From: Novosphingobium album (ex Hu et al. 2023)
GTDB taxonomy: Bacteria > Pseudomonadota > Alphaproteobacteria > Sphingomonadales > Sphingomonadaceae
Assembly (NCBI RefSeq): GCF_022832385.1
Contig: NZ_JALHLE010000028.1
Coordinates: 53,140 to 117,139, forward strand
Direction: 5' to 3'
Length of the DNA: 64,000 nt
Shown here: positions 1 through 8,766 of the stretch, piece after piece
Layout: every line of letters starts with the position of its first letter
Numbering within the stretch: the stretch's first letter is position 1
Made by a program: the position numbers and the translations under genes
Notes under the pieces: generated by a model
The model's database searches: none
Told to the model about the DNA's origin: nothing
The model's input: the letters and a program-made list of their open reading frames with translations, nothing else

Positions 1-2993
1 TCGGCAAACCAGTCAGCATCCAGCACCGGGATGACATTGTCGCGGTCGGGCGCGAAGCTGGGTTCCGGCACGTGCGCCAGATATTCCTCAATCCCTTCGC
101 CCTGATTGGCGAGGATCAGGCCCGGCGCGTCGAGGCTGTAGCGCCCGAACATGCAGCCCACGGCATAGTGGAGGAACTCGGCCACCGTATCCTCGCGCAG
201 CCGCGCCTCGCGGTCCTCTTCCGAACCCTTAATACCATAGCGATAGGCCGGGTTGCAGGTGAGAGTGATTTCCTCGACTGGCACCTCGGGGGTGAGTTCA
301 TCCTGCAAGCCATAGGCGTCGATGAAGATGCGGTTATTCTCTTCCTCCAGCCGCTGCATCTCGTCCGTCATGCCCTGCCAATGGGCGCGGAGGTTGGCGT
401 AGGTGGCCGAGAGCGTCTCGGCTCGGTGCTCGGGCTGGAGGAGCGGGAGGGTGGTGAAGTCCCACGAGGTTTCGTAGGCGTCCCAGTCAGACCTAGCAAA
501 TCGAATAGTTTGCAAGTCATGCACACGCAAATTGCGAAATTGACTTGGCTTCGTGAAGGGAACACGAGCCAAGTCACCGACTTGAAACGTCGAAGTGGGA
601 TTCACGCAACGCATAAATTGCGGCATCAGGCTGCTGCAAAGAAGACTTAGGACAGGGCTCAAATCATCCGGGTGATGTGGGACACCCGATGAGCCCTTAA
701 CATCGAACAGGAATCCCTGTGGCGAAAAACGCGCTGCAAAAGAGCTTGTCGAAATGTCGGACCAGGTTACGCATTCGAGGAACATTTTGTCGAGGTTCTG
801 AATGTAGCGCGACCAGTGCTTTCCCTTATTCCTATGGGTGGCGAAGTCCTTCACCTCTTGTCCATCATACTGCCAGTTTATAACATGGCTTTGGTTTCCA
901 TACCATTTTCTATGACCCCCGCCTTTGTTGTAGGGAAACCACTTGTCTTCGCGCGAGGCAGCATCTTCGATGCTCGATGCATCATAGCAGATGTCAGCAA
1001 ATTCAACTTCAAACCACTGTTTCAGAAAGCGGTCATTATCCCCCGTATTGAGGCCGACTGCTGGTTTAAATACATCTTCTACGGCATCAAGTTTGCCGAA
1101 GCAGGACCTAAAGTTGTCCGAGATCCAATGGGCAATCGGCTTGCCTTCAATGGCTTCGAATGTCTCAGAACTGGCGCGCTTGAAAGGTGCGAGACCCTTT
1201 GCTGCGAGGCCAAGCTTCTCTGATTTAATTGCTTCTGAGCGACCATCGCGTAGATCGATGAAATCCCCTGCAAACTCGCGGGAGCCATCCTTGCAAAGCA
1301 CAAAAGCGGTAGTTGAGACGACTTCTCCTCCGATTGAGTCGAAAGCACCAGTTCCCAAATGGGCCATAGACCTAATCGGAATACTAGAGACTACTTTTTC
1401 GCGCAGCTTTTGGTGACGTGACAAGAACATCCAGCTTTGCATGGTGATCATACCGACAAAGCCTTTTGCGAAAGACAATTCGGCAGATCTTTCGATGAAC
1501 ATTGCAAAGAGATCTGATTTTGAATCAGGATAGAGTTCCTTCGCGAATGCATCCAACTTACTGTTCATCCCTTTGCCGCCCATATACGGCGGGTTGGCCA
1601 CCACCGCATGATACTTGGGCGACAGCGCCTCAGCCATGCGCAGCACGGCCACAACACGCGCCTGCACCTCCTTCAGCAGCAGGTCGGACCCAAAGTCCCG
1701 CGCCTCCACCACCCGTAGCGCCTCGACCGGGTCGCGCAGTTTCGGTACGATCAGCGAGCCAAAGTTCTTGGCCTGCTCGTACTGCGTCAGCGTCTCGCGC
1801 AGCTCATCGGTGAACAAATCCTTGCCCACCACGGCGGCCACGTCCTGCATCTCGGCAGGTGTGAAGCGCACATCCTGCAGCACGACGATGTCGGGCTTCG
1901 CCTCCATCCGCAGGAAACGCCGCCGCCCCAGCCTTGCCGCTGCCTTCATCGACAGCGCGAACGCCGCCAAGGCACCGGCGCGGTCGTCAATCTCGATGCC
2001 GGTCAGGTTATGCTTCAGGATCAGGCCGGGGATCTCGGCCGAGTCATGGCCTTCCTCCGCATAGATTTCGTAGAGCAGGTCAAACGCATAGGTCAGCATA
2101 TGGCCCGAGCCACAGGCCGGATCGCAGATGCGGATATCCTCGGGCCGGGTGATCCGCAGAAAATCCGTCTCCGGCTCTTCCGACGCGATGTAATAATCCA
2201 TCTTCGCCGCCAGCTTCGATTGCGGACGGTTCAGCAGCCACAGCCGCCCCAGCGAGTTTTCCACCAGGTAGCGGACAATCCAGTGCGGGGTGAACAGCTG
2301 TGTTGCGGCGGGGATATTCTCCGCAGTGATCTTCTGGTTCTTCTTCAGGCCTGCAAAGACCTGATCCTTCTTCTCGCTGATATAGAACTGGTACAGCCAG
2401 CCGATGATCTCAACATCCTGGCAGGCCTCTTCCGTCATCACCTCGCGCAGGCGGGCAAGGATGCTGTCCGGCGACAGAAGATCGTCGGGTATCAGCAGCT
2501 CGGTATAATCCTCGGCCCGGTCGAGCATATCGGCGCGCTCGAACATATAGGGCATCGCGCCGTGCCATTCGTTGCAGGCATGGATCAGCAGCAGCCGATA
2601 GGCCTCCGCCTGCCCATCATGGGCGGGGCGTGTACCGTTCAGATATTCGGCAATCTCAGGCCGGGCGCGATCCGGCAGGTTGCCTGCCATCGCCTCCGCC
2701 AAGATCTCTGGCCGGGTGGCGCCATCGGCAGGCGACACCACGCGCGGGTTGGTCAGGCCCGTGACATCCATGAAGCGCAGCGCGGTGAAGCGGTTGAACC
2801 AGGTGTAGGCTGCTTGCTCGATCACGTGGGCGCGGTTGCTGTTGGCGGCGGCCTCGAGCTTCGCAATCGCCTTGGGATGCTCGCGGCGAGCCGCTGCGCC
2901 TTCGGCCAGCACCATGTCCAGCCGGGCAGTGACCTGATCGATCAGCAGGTTGCGCGCGCTTTGCGCAAATTTCTTCAGGGCGTTGGTATCCAT
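1..2993 (-). CDS. pglX: BREX adenine-specific DNA methyltransferase PglX (BrxX), C-terminus outside window
   Basis: PglX is the N6-adenine methyltransferase of BREX. It marks host DNA at a non-palindromic site and is also needed for defence. The frame stays open from the ATG at 2993 to the left edge, about 997 residues of the roughly 1200 usual for the family, so only the end is missing. SAM-binding motif DPACGSGH is at residues 291-298 and catalytic NPPY at 467-470, followed by MGG. The stretch GDNDRFL with KWFPYNKGG and RKWYG further on is typical of PglX C-terminal halves. The start overlaps the brxC stop by one base (TGATG), which suggests translational coupling. The part encoding the probable target-recognition region (about 640-1560) reads visibly more AT-rich than its flanks. 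A type IIG enzyme was considered, but the neighbours settle it as BREX. Confidence 0.93.
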   Translation of the reverse strand, partial: MDTNALKKFAQSARNLLIDQVTARLDMVLAEGAAARREHPKAIAKLEAAANSNRAHVIEQAAYTWFNRFTALRFMDVTGLTNPRVVSPADGATRPEILAEAMAGNLPDRARPEIAEYLNGTRPAHDGQAEAYRLLLIHACNEWHGAMPYMFERADMLDRAEDYTELLIPDDLLSPDSILARLREVMTEEACQDVEIIGWLYQFYISEKKDQVFAGLKKNQKITAENIPAATQLFTPHWIVRYLVENSLGRLWLLNRPQSKLAAKMDYYIASEEPETDFLRITRPEDIRICDPACGSGHMLTYAFDLLYEIYAEEGHDSAEIPGLILKHNLTGIEIDDRAGALAAFALSMKAAARLGRRRFLRMEAKPDIVVLQDVRFTPAEMQDVAAVVGKDLFTDELRETLTQYEQAKNFGSLIVPKLRDPVEALRVVEARDFGSDLLLKEVQARVVAVLRMAEALSPKYHAVVANPPYMGGKGMNSKLDAFAKELYPDSKSDLFAMFIERSAELSFAKGFVGMITMQSWMFLSRHQKLREKVVSSIPIRSMAHLGTGAFDSIGGEVVSTTAFVLCKDGSREFAGDFIDLRDGRSEAIKSEKLGLAAKGLAPFKRASSETFEAIEGKPIAHWISDNFRSCFGKLDAVEDVFKPAVGLNTGDNDRFLKQWFEVEFADICYDASSIEDAASREDKWFPYNKGGGHRKWYGNQSHVINWQYDGQEVKDFATHRNKGKHWSRYIQNLDKMFLECVTWSDISTSSFAARFSPQGFLFDVKGSSGVPHHPDDLSPVLSLLCSSLMPQFMRCVNPTSTFQVGDLARVPFTKPSQFRNLRVHDLQTIRFARSDWDAYETSWDFTTLPLLQPEHRAETLSATYANLRAHWQGMTDEMQRLEEENNRIFIDAYGLQDELTPEVPVEEITLTCNPAYRYGIKGSEEDREARLREDTVAEFLHYAVGCMFGRYSLDAPGLILANQGEGIEEYLAHVPEPSFAPDRDNVIPVLDADWFA

Positions 2994-5900
2994 CAGACAA
3001 TCACTTTCTTGCCCGCGCCGATCTCGGCCAGCAGGGTCTTTTTCATCTCATCAAGGTAGCGGGTCACATCGTCCTCATCTTCGAGATAGGTTTTCGCGAA
3101 GGGGACGGTGATCGACTGCGCCTTGATATATTGGGGCTTGGCCGGTACCGGTGGCACATATGGCGCTGGCTGAGGTTCGGCTACGCCACCGGAAGGTTCG
3201 GGCTGGGGCGCGGGCGTCGGAGCTGGTGCAGATGTCAGTTCAGCAATGCGCGTCAGCGTGTCTGCCAGAAGGTTGGAACGCACTTCAGTCACCAGATGGC
3301 GCAAGGCCGGGATCAGGCTCTGTGCGGCTAGGCCTGATTTCCGCGATACAAGCTCTTCGCGGATGCGCGCCTGCTGTTCGGGCGGCAGTGCGCCAAACTC
3401 CGAAGTCTGGGCGACTTTTCCGGCAACCTCGTCAATCGCCGTGATGACAGCTGTGCGCTCAGCCAGAACGGTTTGCTCGATACGCTCCTTCAGGGCGTAG
3501 AAATCCGTCTTCAGTTCCTGAATCGCGGTGCCCTTGTAGCACTGCGGATCCTCAAGAACCTGACGCAGCTTGTCGGAGGTGGTGCCTTCGGCATAGCCAA
3601 GGTTCTGTTCCTGCCTGGTCAGGAAAGAACGCACTTCATCATAGATGGCTTTTTGCGGCCCGCGCATGAAGCTGCGGACTTTGTCGAAGACATCCTCTTT
3701 TGCATCCAGAAGCTGGTCTTCCTGCCCTATCGGGCCGGTGATGAACCAGGTGGCAGACTGATCGCGCATCCCATCCAACAAGGTGCGCAGGGGATCGAGG
3801 GCGGCGGCAAAGGGATAGGCTGCAATGGCGCGACTCTCCTGCTCGACATCACCAAGCAGCTTGCGCAGTTGCGTCTGCCACTCCGCACCCAGACTGCGCG
3901 CGTCATTCCCCGAGGCGGGAAGATCGAACAGCTCCTGAAACAGTTCGCGCGATTTTCGGATCTGGGCGGCGGTGAATTCGATCTGTGGCGAGAGGAGGAT
4001 ATTTCCAAGCGCATGGCTGTTGCGCAGCCCCTGGATCAGGGCATCCCCTTCCAGCACGCTGCTGTCGGCGCGCGCCTCAAGCTTGCCGCGTGCGACAAGG
4101 CTCGCGGTCAGGCACAGGACCGCGATGGTGGGCCAGCCATAGGGTTTGGCGCCGAATTTCTCGACCAAAGCCTTGGCCGAGACCCGTGTGCCAAGGCGCA
4201 TCTGGGCTTGGGCATGGTTCAATACGTCCTGCTCGGCTTCGGTCAGGCCGCTGCCTTCGCCGCCAAAAAGTCCGCCATCGACGCAGCCTGCGCGCCCAAG
4301 GTCAGCTTCGGTGTAGGTCGCGCCGCGCAGGACCGGCAGGCTGGTGTAGACTTTGTCCACCAGGACCTGGAAGGCTTTGACCAGTCGATCCTGCGGGTCC
4401 TCACCCCCGATTTCCAGTTCGGTGCCCCGCACGAAGAGCCGCGCGTCCGCGATCAGACTGCGCAGCCGCTGGACCAGTTCCTTTTCACGGCGCGTGTTCT
4501 GATCGCGCTTTTCCGCGATGATGCGATCACGGCCGGGCTGAGCCTCGCCGCTCGTGACCTGCCGGGCAAATTTTACGGTCTGGAGCCAAAGGACCAGATC
4601 GCGCGTGAAGCGCACATCCCGCCCTAACAGGACGACCATCTCATCGCTGGCCATGCTGTTCGAACGCACCACATCCGGTTCGTCTGAGTCGTCGCAGAAG
4701 GGCGAGATGATATTCACCGAAAGCTCTTGCTGCCGGTTCAGGCTGTGCCCGTCGAGCTTGCGGGTGAAAGCATAGTCGATACCGGTACCGGCATGCTTGA
4801 TCTTGCCGTGACGCAGGATCGCACCGAAGGCCAGTTCGTCGAGCTGGCTCTCGATTTCGGCGGGATCGACCGCAATCGCCTTGATCTCGGCCTCGACGTC
4901 CTTTTCCTCATTGGTGAGGAATTCGTAGACCTCGCCGTTGCGCTGAATTAGCGTCTGGCGCTCGAGAAGCGACAAGGCCTCTTCGATATTGCGGCGCTGC
5001 TCGGTCTGATCCGCCTCGAACCGGGACAGCAGGAGGATCGCGATATTACGCGCAGTCGGTTTGAATTCCTTGACGTACTTTACAAGGAAAAGGACCTTCA
5101 GAACCCGCACCGCGAAATCATCGCCCAAGTTTTTTTCAGCCAGCTGGATCGATTGCTGGACCGATGATTTCAGCGCGGTCCGGATCCCCTCGAACATCAG
5201 GTCGAAGGTTGCGAGACCCCCGACTGGCGTATCGGCCAGCCGCTTGGCCACCTCTTGAAAGACGCCCAGCATCGAGCGCTCGCCAACCGAGCTATGCTTG
5301 CCCTCGAACGCGTTATGCTGCGAGAGCCCCATGATCGCGCGCTGGAACAGATCATATTGGTAGTTCGGAAACGGGTAACTCGCGACGAACTGGTCCTTTC
5401 CGGAGAAATTCCTGAACTTGAAGGAGTTATCGCCGAAGTCGAACAGCGTGCGCATGTTGTTTTCCTCAGCATCATAATGATTGCCAAGGGTAATCTGGCC
5501 AGCCTCGGTCTTGGCCAGCAGGCGGCGCTGGATGACTTCGGCCACGTCCTGGGAATTCAGGGGCATCCGGTTGGCGAAGCGCGCCTGAATCTTCGAGAAA
5601 TCATTCTCCTGCTGCGCCGTCAGATCGCCGATGACCGAACCCATGTCCTGCTGGGCAGTGACCACAATCCAGGCCTGCCCCTTGCACTTCGTGTTCAGGC
5701 TTTCGGCAATGGTCTGCAGGTTCGTCATCAGTTTGACGTTGTCTGCGATATACTGCCCTACCTCATCGACGAAAAAGTTTAGCCGGAACTTCGGCCCCTG
5801 GGCATCGATCCACGATTTCACCATGTTGGCGAAATCCTCGATCGAGACCTTGGTGTCCTTGCGATACTGGCCGAGAATATCCTTGACCTCGTCGCCCGTG

Positions 5901-6532
5901 ACCTCCGCGAAGGCCGCGCCAATATGCTTGCCTTCCATCAGCGCCTGCTCACGCCCTCGCTCCCACGCGTTGCCGGAAGACTGCATGAAGGCTGCCTTGA
6001 AGGCCTCGAGTTTGCCGCGGCTATCCAGATCACGCTCGAACTGCGCGATATGCGGGAGCTTGCCATAATAGCCGCACATCTCATCAAAGACCTTTTGGAA
6101 GACAGCCAGAAGAGCATCGACATCGGTCTTCGAGATCACATCCGCTTTCTGGTCGATATTGAACAATACCGACCGGGATGGGATCGATACCGCCTTGCGC
6201 AAGGCGCCCGCCAGCATCGGGTTGCCCGCAAGCTTGCGCTCGAAGATTTCGATGGCGCGCTGTCCCTCGACTTCGTCGTTTTCGAGCAGAAGAGCGAGCA
6301 TCTTGAGAAGGTGGGATTTACCTGACCCGAAGAAACCGGAAATCCACACCCCATTCGCGGTATCGTAATTGTTGTAGGCGTCGAGGAATTGCTCCAGTCG
6401 GGCGCCGATCTCGTTGGTGATGACATATTCATCGAGCTCGGTCAGGAGGCTGGCCTTGTCATCAGCCTTGATCACGCCATCGATCGAGCGGTCGACCGGT
6501 TTGGCAAAGATATCACGCAAAAGAGTAGCCAT
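2993..6532 (-). CDS. brxC: BREX ATPase BrxC (PglY family)
   Basis: A 1179-residue P-loop ATPase of the BrxC/PglY family, one of the core BREX proteins needed for both methylation and phage exclusion. Walker A GFFGSGKSH is at about residues 66-74, and a Walker B-like FFVDEVGQY lies near residue 255. The rest is long, helical and charged, with a proline-rich linker close to the C-terminus (APAPTPAPQPEP) before a final helix. The length matches type I BrxC. It starts three bases after the brxB stop and its own stop overlaps the pglX start, so it sits in a tight brxA-brxB-brxC-pglX operon. BrxC is thought to form an oligomeric motor with the other BREX proteins; that is family knowledge and not visible here. 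Confidence 0.95.
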   Translation of the reverse strand: MATLLRDIFAKPVDRSIDGVIKADDKASLLTELDEYVITNEIGARLEQFLDAYNNYDTANGVWISGFFGSGKSHLLKMLALLLENDEVEGQRAIEIFERKLAGNPMLAGALRKAVSIPSRSVLFNIDQKADVISKTDVDALLAVFQKVFDEMCGYYGKLPHIAQFERDLDSRGKLEAFKAAFMQSSGNAWERGREQALMEGKHIGAAFAEVTGDEVKDILGQYRKDTKVSIEDFANMVKSWIDAQGPKFRLNFFVDEVGQYIADNVKLMTNLQTIAESLNTKCKGQAWIVVTAQQDMGSVIGDLTAQQENDFSKIQARFANRMPLNSQDVAEVIQRRLLAKTEAGQITLGNHYDAEENNMRTLFDFGDNSFKFRNFSGKDQFVASYPFPNYQYDLFQRAIMGLSQHNAFEGKHSSVGERSMLGVFQEVAKRLADTPVGGLATFDLMFEGIRTALKSSVQQSIQLAEKNLGDDFAVRVLKVLFLVKYVKEFKPTARNIAILLLSRFEADQTEQRRNIEEALSLLERQTLIQRNGEVYEFLTNEEKDVEAEIKAIAVDPAEIESQLDELAFGAILRHGKIKHAGTGIDYAFTRKLDGHSLNRQQELSVNIISPFCDDSDEPDVVRSNSMASDEMVVLLGRDVRFTRDLVLWLQTVKFARQVTSGEAQPGRDRIIAEKRDQNTRREKELVQRLRSLIADARLFVRGTELEIGGEDPQDRLVKAFQVLVDKVYTSLPVLRGATYTEADLGRAGCVDGGLFGGEGSGLTEAEQDVLNHAQAQMRLGTRVSAKALVEKFGAKPYGWPTIAVLCLTASLVARGKLEARADSSVLEGDALIQGLRNSHALGNILLSPQIEFTAAQIRKSRELFQELFDLPASGNDARSLGAEWQTQLRKLLGDVEQESRAIAAYPFAAALDPLRTLLDGMRDQSATWFITGPIGQEDQLLDAKEDVFDKVRSFMRGPQKAIYDEVRSFLTRQEQNLGYAEGTTSDKLRQVLEDPQCYKGTAIQELKTDFYALKERIEQTVLAERTAVITAIDEVAGKVAQTSEFGALPPEQQARIREELVSRKSGLAAQSLIPALRHLVTEVRSNLLADTLTRIAELTSAPAPTPAPQPEPSGGVAEPQPAPYVPPVPAKPQYIKAQSITVPFAKTYLEDEDDVTRYLDEMKKTLLAEIGAGKKVIV

Positions 6533-6535
6533 CGG

Positions 6536-7144
6536 TCAGACCTCGTAATTCATGATATTGAAGGCACGGTAGTATTTGTCGTCATGCAGCAAGCCGAACA
6601 ATTCGAGCGAGGCCCCGGTCGCCAATGCATGGGTATATTTCCCCGGAAAGAACATGACCGTCGGGCGGTCCTTCGCCGTGCTTTGCAGGTTGTTGAGCAC
6701 GTTGTGCGACCGCAGATAGGGGTAAACCTCGCCTATGCCGGACAGGAAGATCACGTCGTGCGAGATTTCTTCAATGCGCCGCGCAATCGCCGGAATGAGA
6801 TGTTCCTGCGGGTCGAGAACGCCTTGCAACAGCTCCTTGAGTTCGGCCTTGTCCGTCTCGGCCTCGATCTCGAGGATTTGCGCAAAGATCCCCCGGTCTT
6901 CGAGGATCCTGAGTGAAAGGTCGTAGAGGTCGATATCGAGGACGCGCACACCGGCATGCCCCAGCCGGGCGATCAGATCTTCGCGATCCTCACGCAGGTT
7001 CAGCCCATCTTCGGCATCGAAAGCGCAGATGAAGAAGGGCACCTCGTTGCCCAAACCTTGCTTGTGCAAGAAGCGTTCACTGGAAATCACCTTGAACAGG
7101 TGCTCGGCACGGGCGCGCCGATCAGGTCTCGTACTCACAGTCAC
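6536..7144 (-). CDS. brxB: BREX protein BrxB (DUF1788)
   Basis: A 202-residue protein of the BrxB (DUF1788) family, a small core component of type I BREX with an incompletely known molecular role. Its length and the C-terminal stretch PTVMFFPGKY with NIMNYEV at the very end are characteristic. The central segment DVIFLSGIGEVYPYLRSH also fits the family. The start overlaps the end of brxA by four bases (ATGA) and the stop lies three bases before brxC, so the genes are certainly cotranscribed. No membrane segment or signal peptide is seen. Confidence 0.93.
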   Translation of the reverse strand: MTVSTRPDRRARAEHLFKVISSERFLHKQGLGNEVPFFICAFDAEDGLNLREDREDLIARLGHAGVRVLDIDLYDLSLRILEDRGIFAQILEIEAETDKAELKELLQGVLDPQEHLIPAIARRIEEISHDVIFLSGIGEVYPYLRSHNVLNNLQSTAKDRPTVMFFPGKYTHALATGASLELFGLLHDDKYYRAFNIMNYEV

Positions 7145-7755
7145 CCCCCATTTCCGGGAAAGATCCGCAAATCCGCCAGATTACTCTCCTCGATCAACCG
7201 CGTCATGCGCCCTGACAACCAGATCGGCTGAATTCTGCCCTCGACGCTCCTTACACCGGCTTCCCGTAAAATCCGGAACAGGACCTGTCGCAATTTCGCG
7301 GCGGTCGATGGTGACAGCGCCGCGAGGCTCGGATCATATTCCGCTTTGTCCGCGAGAAAACGGTCAAATACCTCATGGCCGAGATCGAGTCGCCAGGATT
7401 GGTAACGCTCATTGATCACCTCGACCGCGAATTCGTGAACAAAGCGGTAGGTCCGACAGATCGCCAGCCACATCACCGCCTGCTGCTCGGTGCGATCCGC
7501 CTCTGCCGACAGGTAATGGCGTTCGGCATCGGAGAGGTGGCCTATCCGGTCGTACACCTCACGCAGCGCGCGGGTTTGCGAAGCCAATTTGGGAAAGGAA
7601 GACGCACCTTGCGCCAGCAAACGCTCGCGAGCGCAAGCCCAGGTCTCACCGGGTCGGTAGGCATGGGCGATCGCCAGGCTCTCATTGAGCATCAGCCCGC
7701 CCACGCTGAATGACATCCGGTACTTTTGATGTTGTACGTGAGCGCCAGAATTCAC
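7141..7755 (-). CDS. brxA: BREX protein BrxA (DUF1819)
   Basis: A 204-residue protein of the BrxA (DUF1819) family, a small helical DNA-binding component of BREX. The N-terminal YRMSFSVGGLMLNES and the middle region RTYRFVHEFAVEVINERY match family members, as does the length. The start overlaps the stop of the upstream WYL regulator by four bases (ATGA) and the end overlaps brxB by four bases, giving a fully coupled operon. Gene order regulator-brxA-brxB-brxC-pglX is that of type I BREX. pglZ and brxL would be expected next, beyond the left edge of the window. Confidence 0.93.
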   Translation of the reverse strand: MNSGAHVQHQKYRMSFSVGGLMLNESLAIAHAYRPGETWACARERLLAQGASSFPKLASQTRALREVYDRIGHLSDAERHYLSAEADRTEQQAVMWLAICRTYRFVHEFAVEVINERYQSWRLDLGHEVFDRFLADKAEYDPSLAALSPSTAAKLRQVLFRILREAGVRSVEGRIQPIWLSGRMTRLIEESNLADLRIFPGNGG

Positions 7756-8636
7756 AGCGCGAACTCCGCCTTTTCGAGGGCCGCACGTGTCTCATCCCGG
7801 TTGACCACCACGATATGCTGGCTGCGGGCAGGCAGCTGGGCGGCATCGCCCAGAAGGCCGAGGCGCTTCAGTACGTAAAACAGCATCGCATAGCGGACGG
7901 TCAGCACGGCCGAGCCGCCAGCCATCCCATAGTCCTTTGCGACCACCGCCTTCTGGCTTTCGGTGAGTTCGGGATGCGGACCGATCTCGATGCCGAAGCG
8001 CTCCTGCCAAAGCGCGTCCTGATCGGCCGGCGCGCCAGCCTCGCCGAGCTCGCCCACATCAAGGATGCGCGGCAGGAGGAAGTCCTTGAACTTGTTGGCG
8101 ATGTGGCAGTAGCCGCGCACATGCCAGCGAAACCCGTCATAGCCGAAGGCGTGCGGTGTCATGCGGCGCCAGATCGGATCGGGCCGATCCTTGCTCATCG
8201 ACTGGTAGTTGATATCGACTGATCGCACGTCTCGCACCGCGCCCAGTATCGTACGTAGCACCTCGGCGTCGATGTCGCGGCGCGGTGTCAGCGCGATATC
8301 TGTATCGGGCACCTGGGTGATCCAGCATTCGCCCAGTTCGATCAGCCCCTCGGCGACCGAGCGCAGGCGCGACAGATAGCCATAGGGATCGGGCTTCAGG
8401 AAAATCGGCTCGAATTCCGGGCCGGCCACATAGCGGCGGGCGCTCTTGTCATAGAGCGCATTGTGCGGTGCGCGCTCCTGATAGAGCGTCAAATCTTTCG
8501 ACGCCTGCGGCACTGATACATCGAACGTGTCGATGATGTCCGAGCGGTTGACACCGCCCTCCCAGAACAACCGAAACTCGATGAACTCGAGGCGGCGCTC
8601 GACGCCCCATTTCAGCACTGGCCCCTCGCTGGTCAT
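7752..8636 (-). CDS. brxR: WYL-domain transcriptional regulator of the BREX locus (BrxR-like)
   Basis: A 294-residue regulator with an N-terminal winged-helix region (residues about 15-65, including VSVPQASKDLTLYQE as recognition helix area) and a WYL ligand-sensing domain (core FRWHVRGYCH and the preceding YQSMS strand). This is the architecture of BrxR, the repressor found upstream of many BREX loci, which binds an inverted repeat. I chose the ATG at 8636 because AAGGA lies about ten bases upstream; a GTG at 8654 is the longer alternative and has no ribosome binding site. It leads the BREX operon and overlaps brxA by four bases. The perfect inverted repeat 28 bases upstream (8664-8712) is the obvious operator. 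Confidence 0.85.
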   Translation of the reverse strand: MTSEGPVLKWGVERRLEFIEFRLFWEGGVNRSDIIDTFDVSVPQASKDLTLYQERAPHNALYDKSARRYVAGPEFEPIFLKPDPYGYLSRLRSVAEGLIELGECWITQVPDTDIALTPRRDIDAEVLRTILGAVRDVRSVDINYQSMSKDRPDPIWRRMTPHAFGYDGFRWHVRGYCHIANKFKDFLLPRILDVGELGEAGAPADQDALWQERFGIEIGPHPELTESQKAVVAKDYGMAGGSAVLTVRYAMLFYVLKRLGLLGDAAQLPARSQHIVVVNRDETRAALEKAEFAL

Positions 8637-8663
8637 CTGGTTCGGTTCCTTCACGTCACAAGG

Positions 8664-8712
8664 GGATAAAAACTATATGGACATATCTGTAATGCCCGTA
8701 TAGTTTTTATCC
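8664..8712. promoter_or_regulatory. Perfect 14-bp inverted repeat in the divergent BREX/AddB-like promoter region, probable BrxR operator
   Basis: The arms GGATAAAAACTATA (8664-8677) and TATAGTTTTTATCC (8699-8712) are exactly complementary and separated by 21 bases. The repeat fills the only gap between the divergent regulator gene (start 8636) and the AddB-like gene (start 8767). The arms are AT-rich in a GC-rich context and contain TATA and TATAGT sequences that could serve as -10 boxes on either strand. BrxR proteins are known to bind inverted repeats upstream of BREX, so an operator is the simplest reading. The binding itself is inferred. Confidence 0.75.
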
Positions 8713-8766
8713 ATGCAATGGAGTCGCGTCAAGCGGAACCGGCGAGACAGCAGGAGGAAGTTGGCA

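Noticed and set aside
3473..4627. Long plus-strand open frame inside brxC
   Set aside because: It is the antisense shadow of a well-supported BrxC frame; such shadows are expected at this GC content and show no domain or ribosome site.
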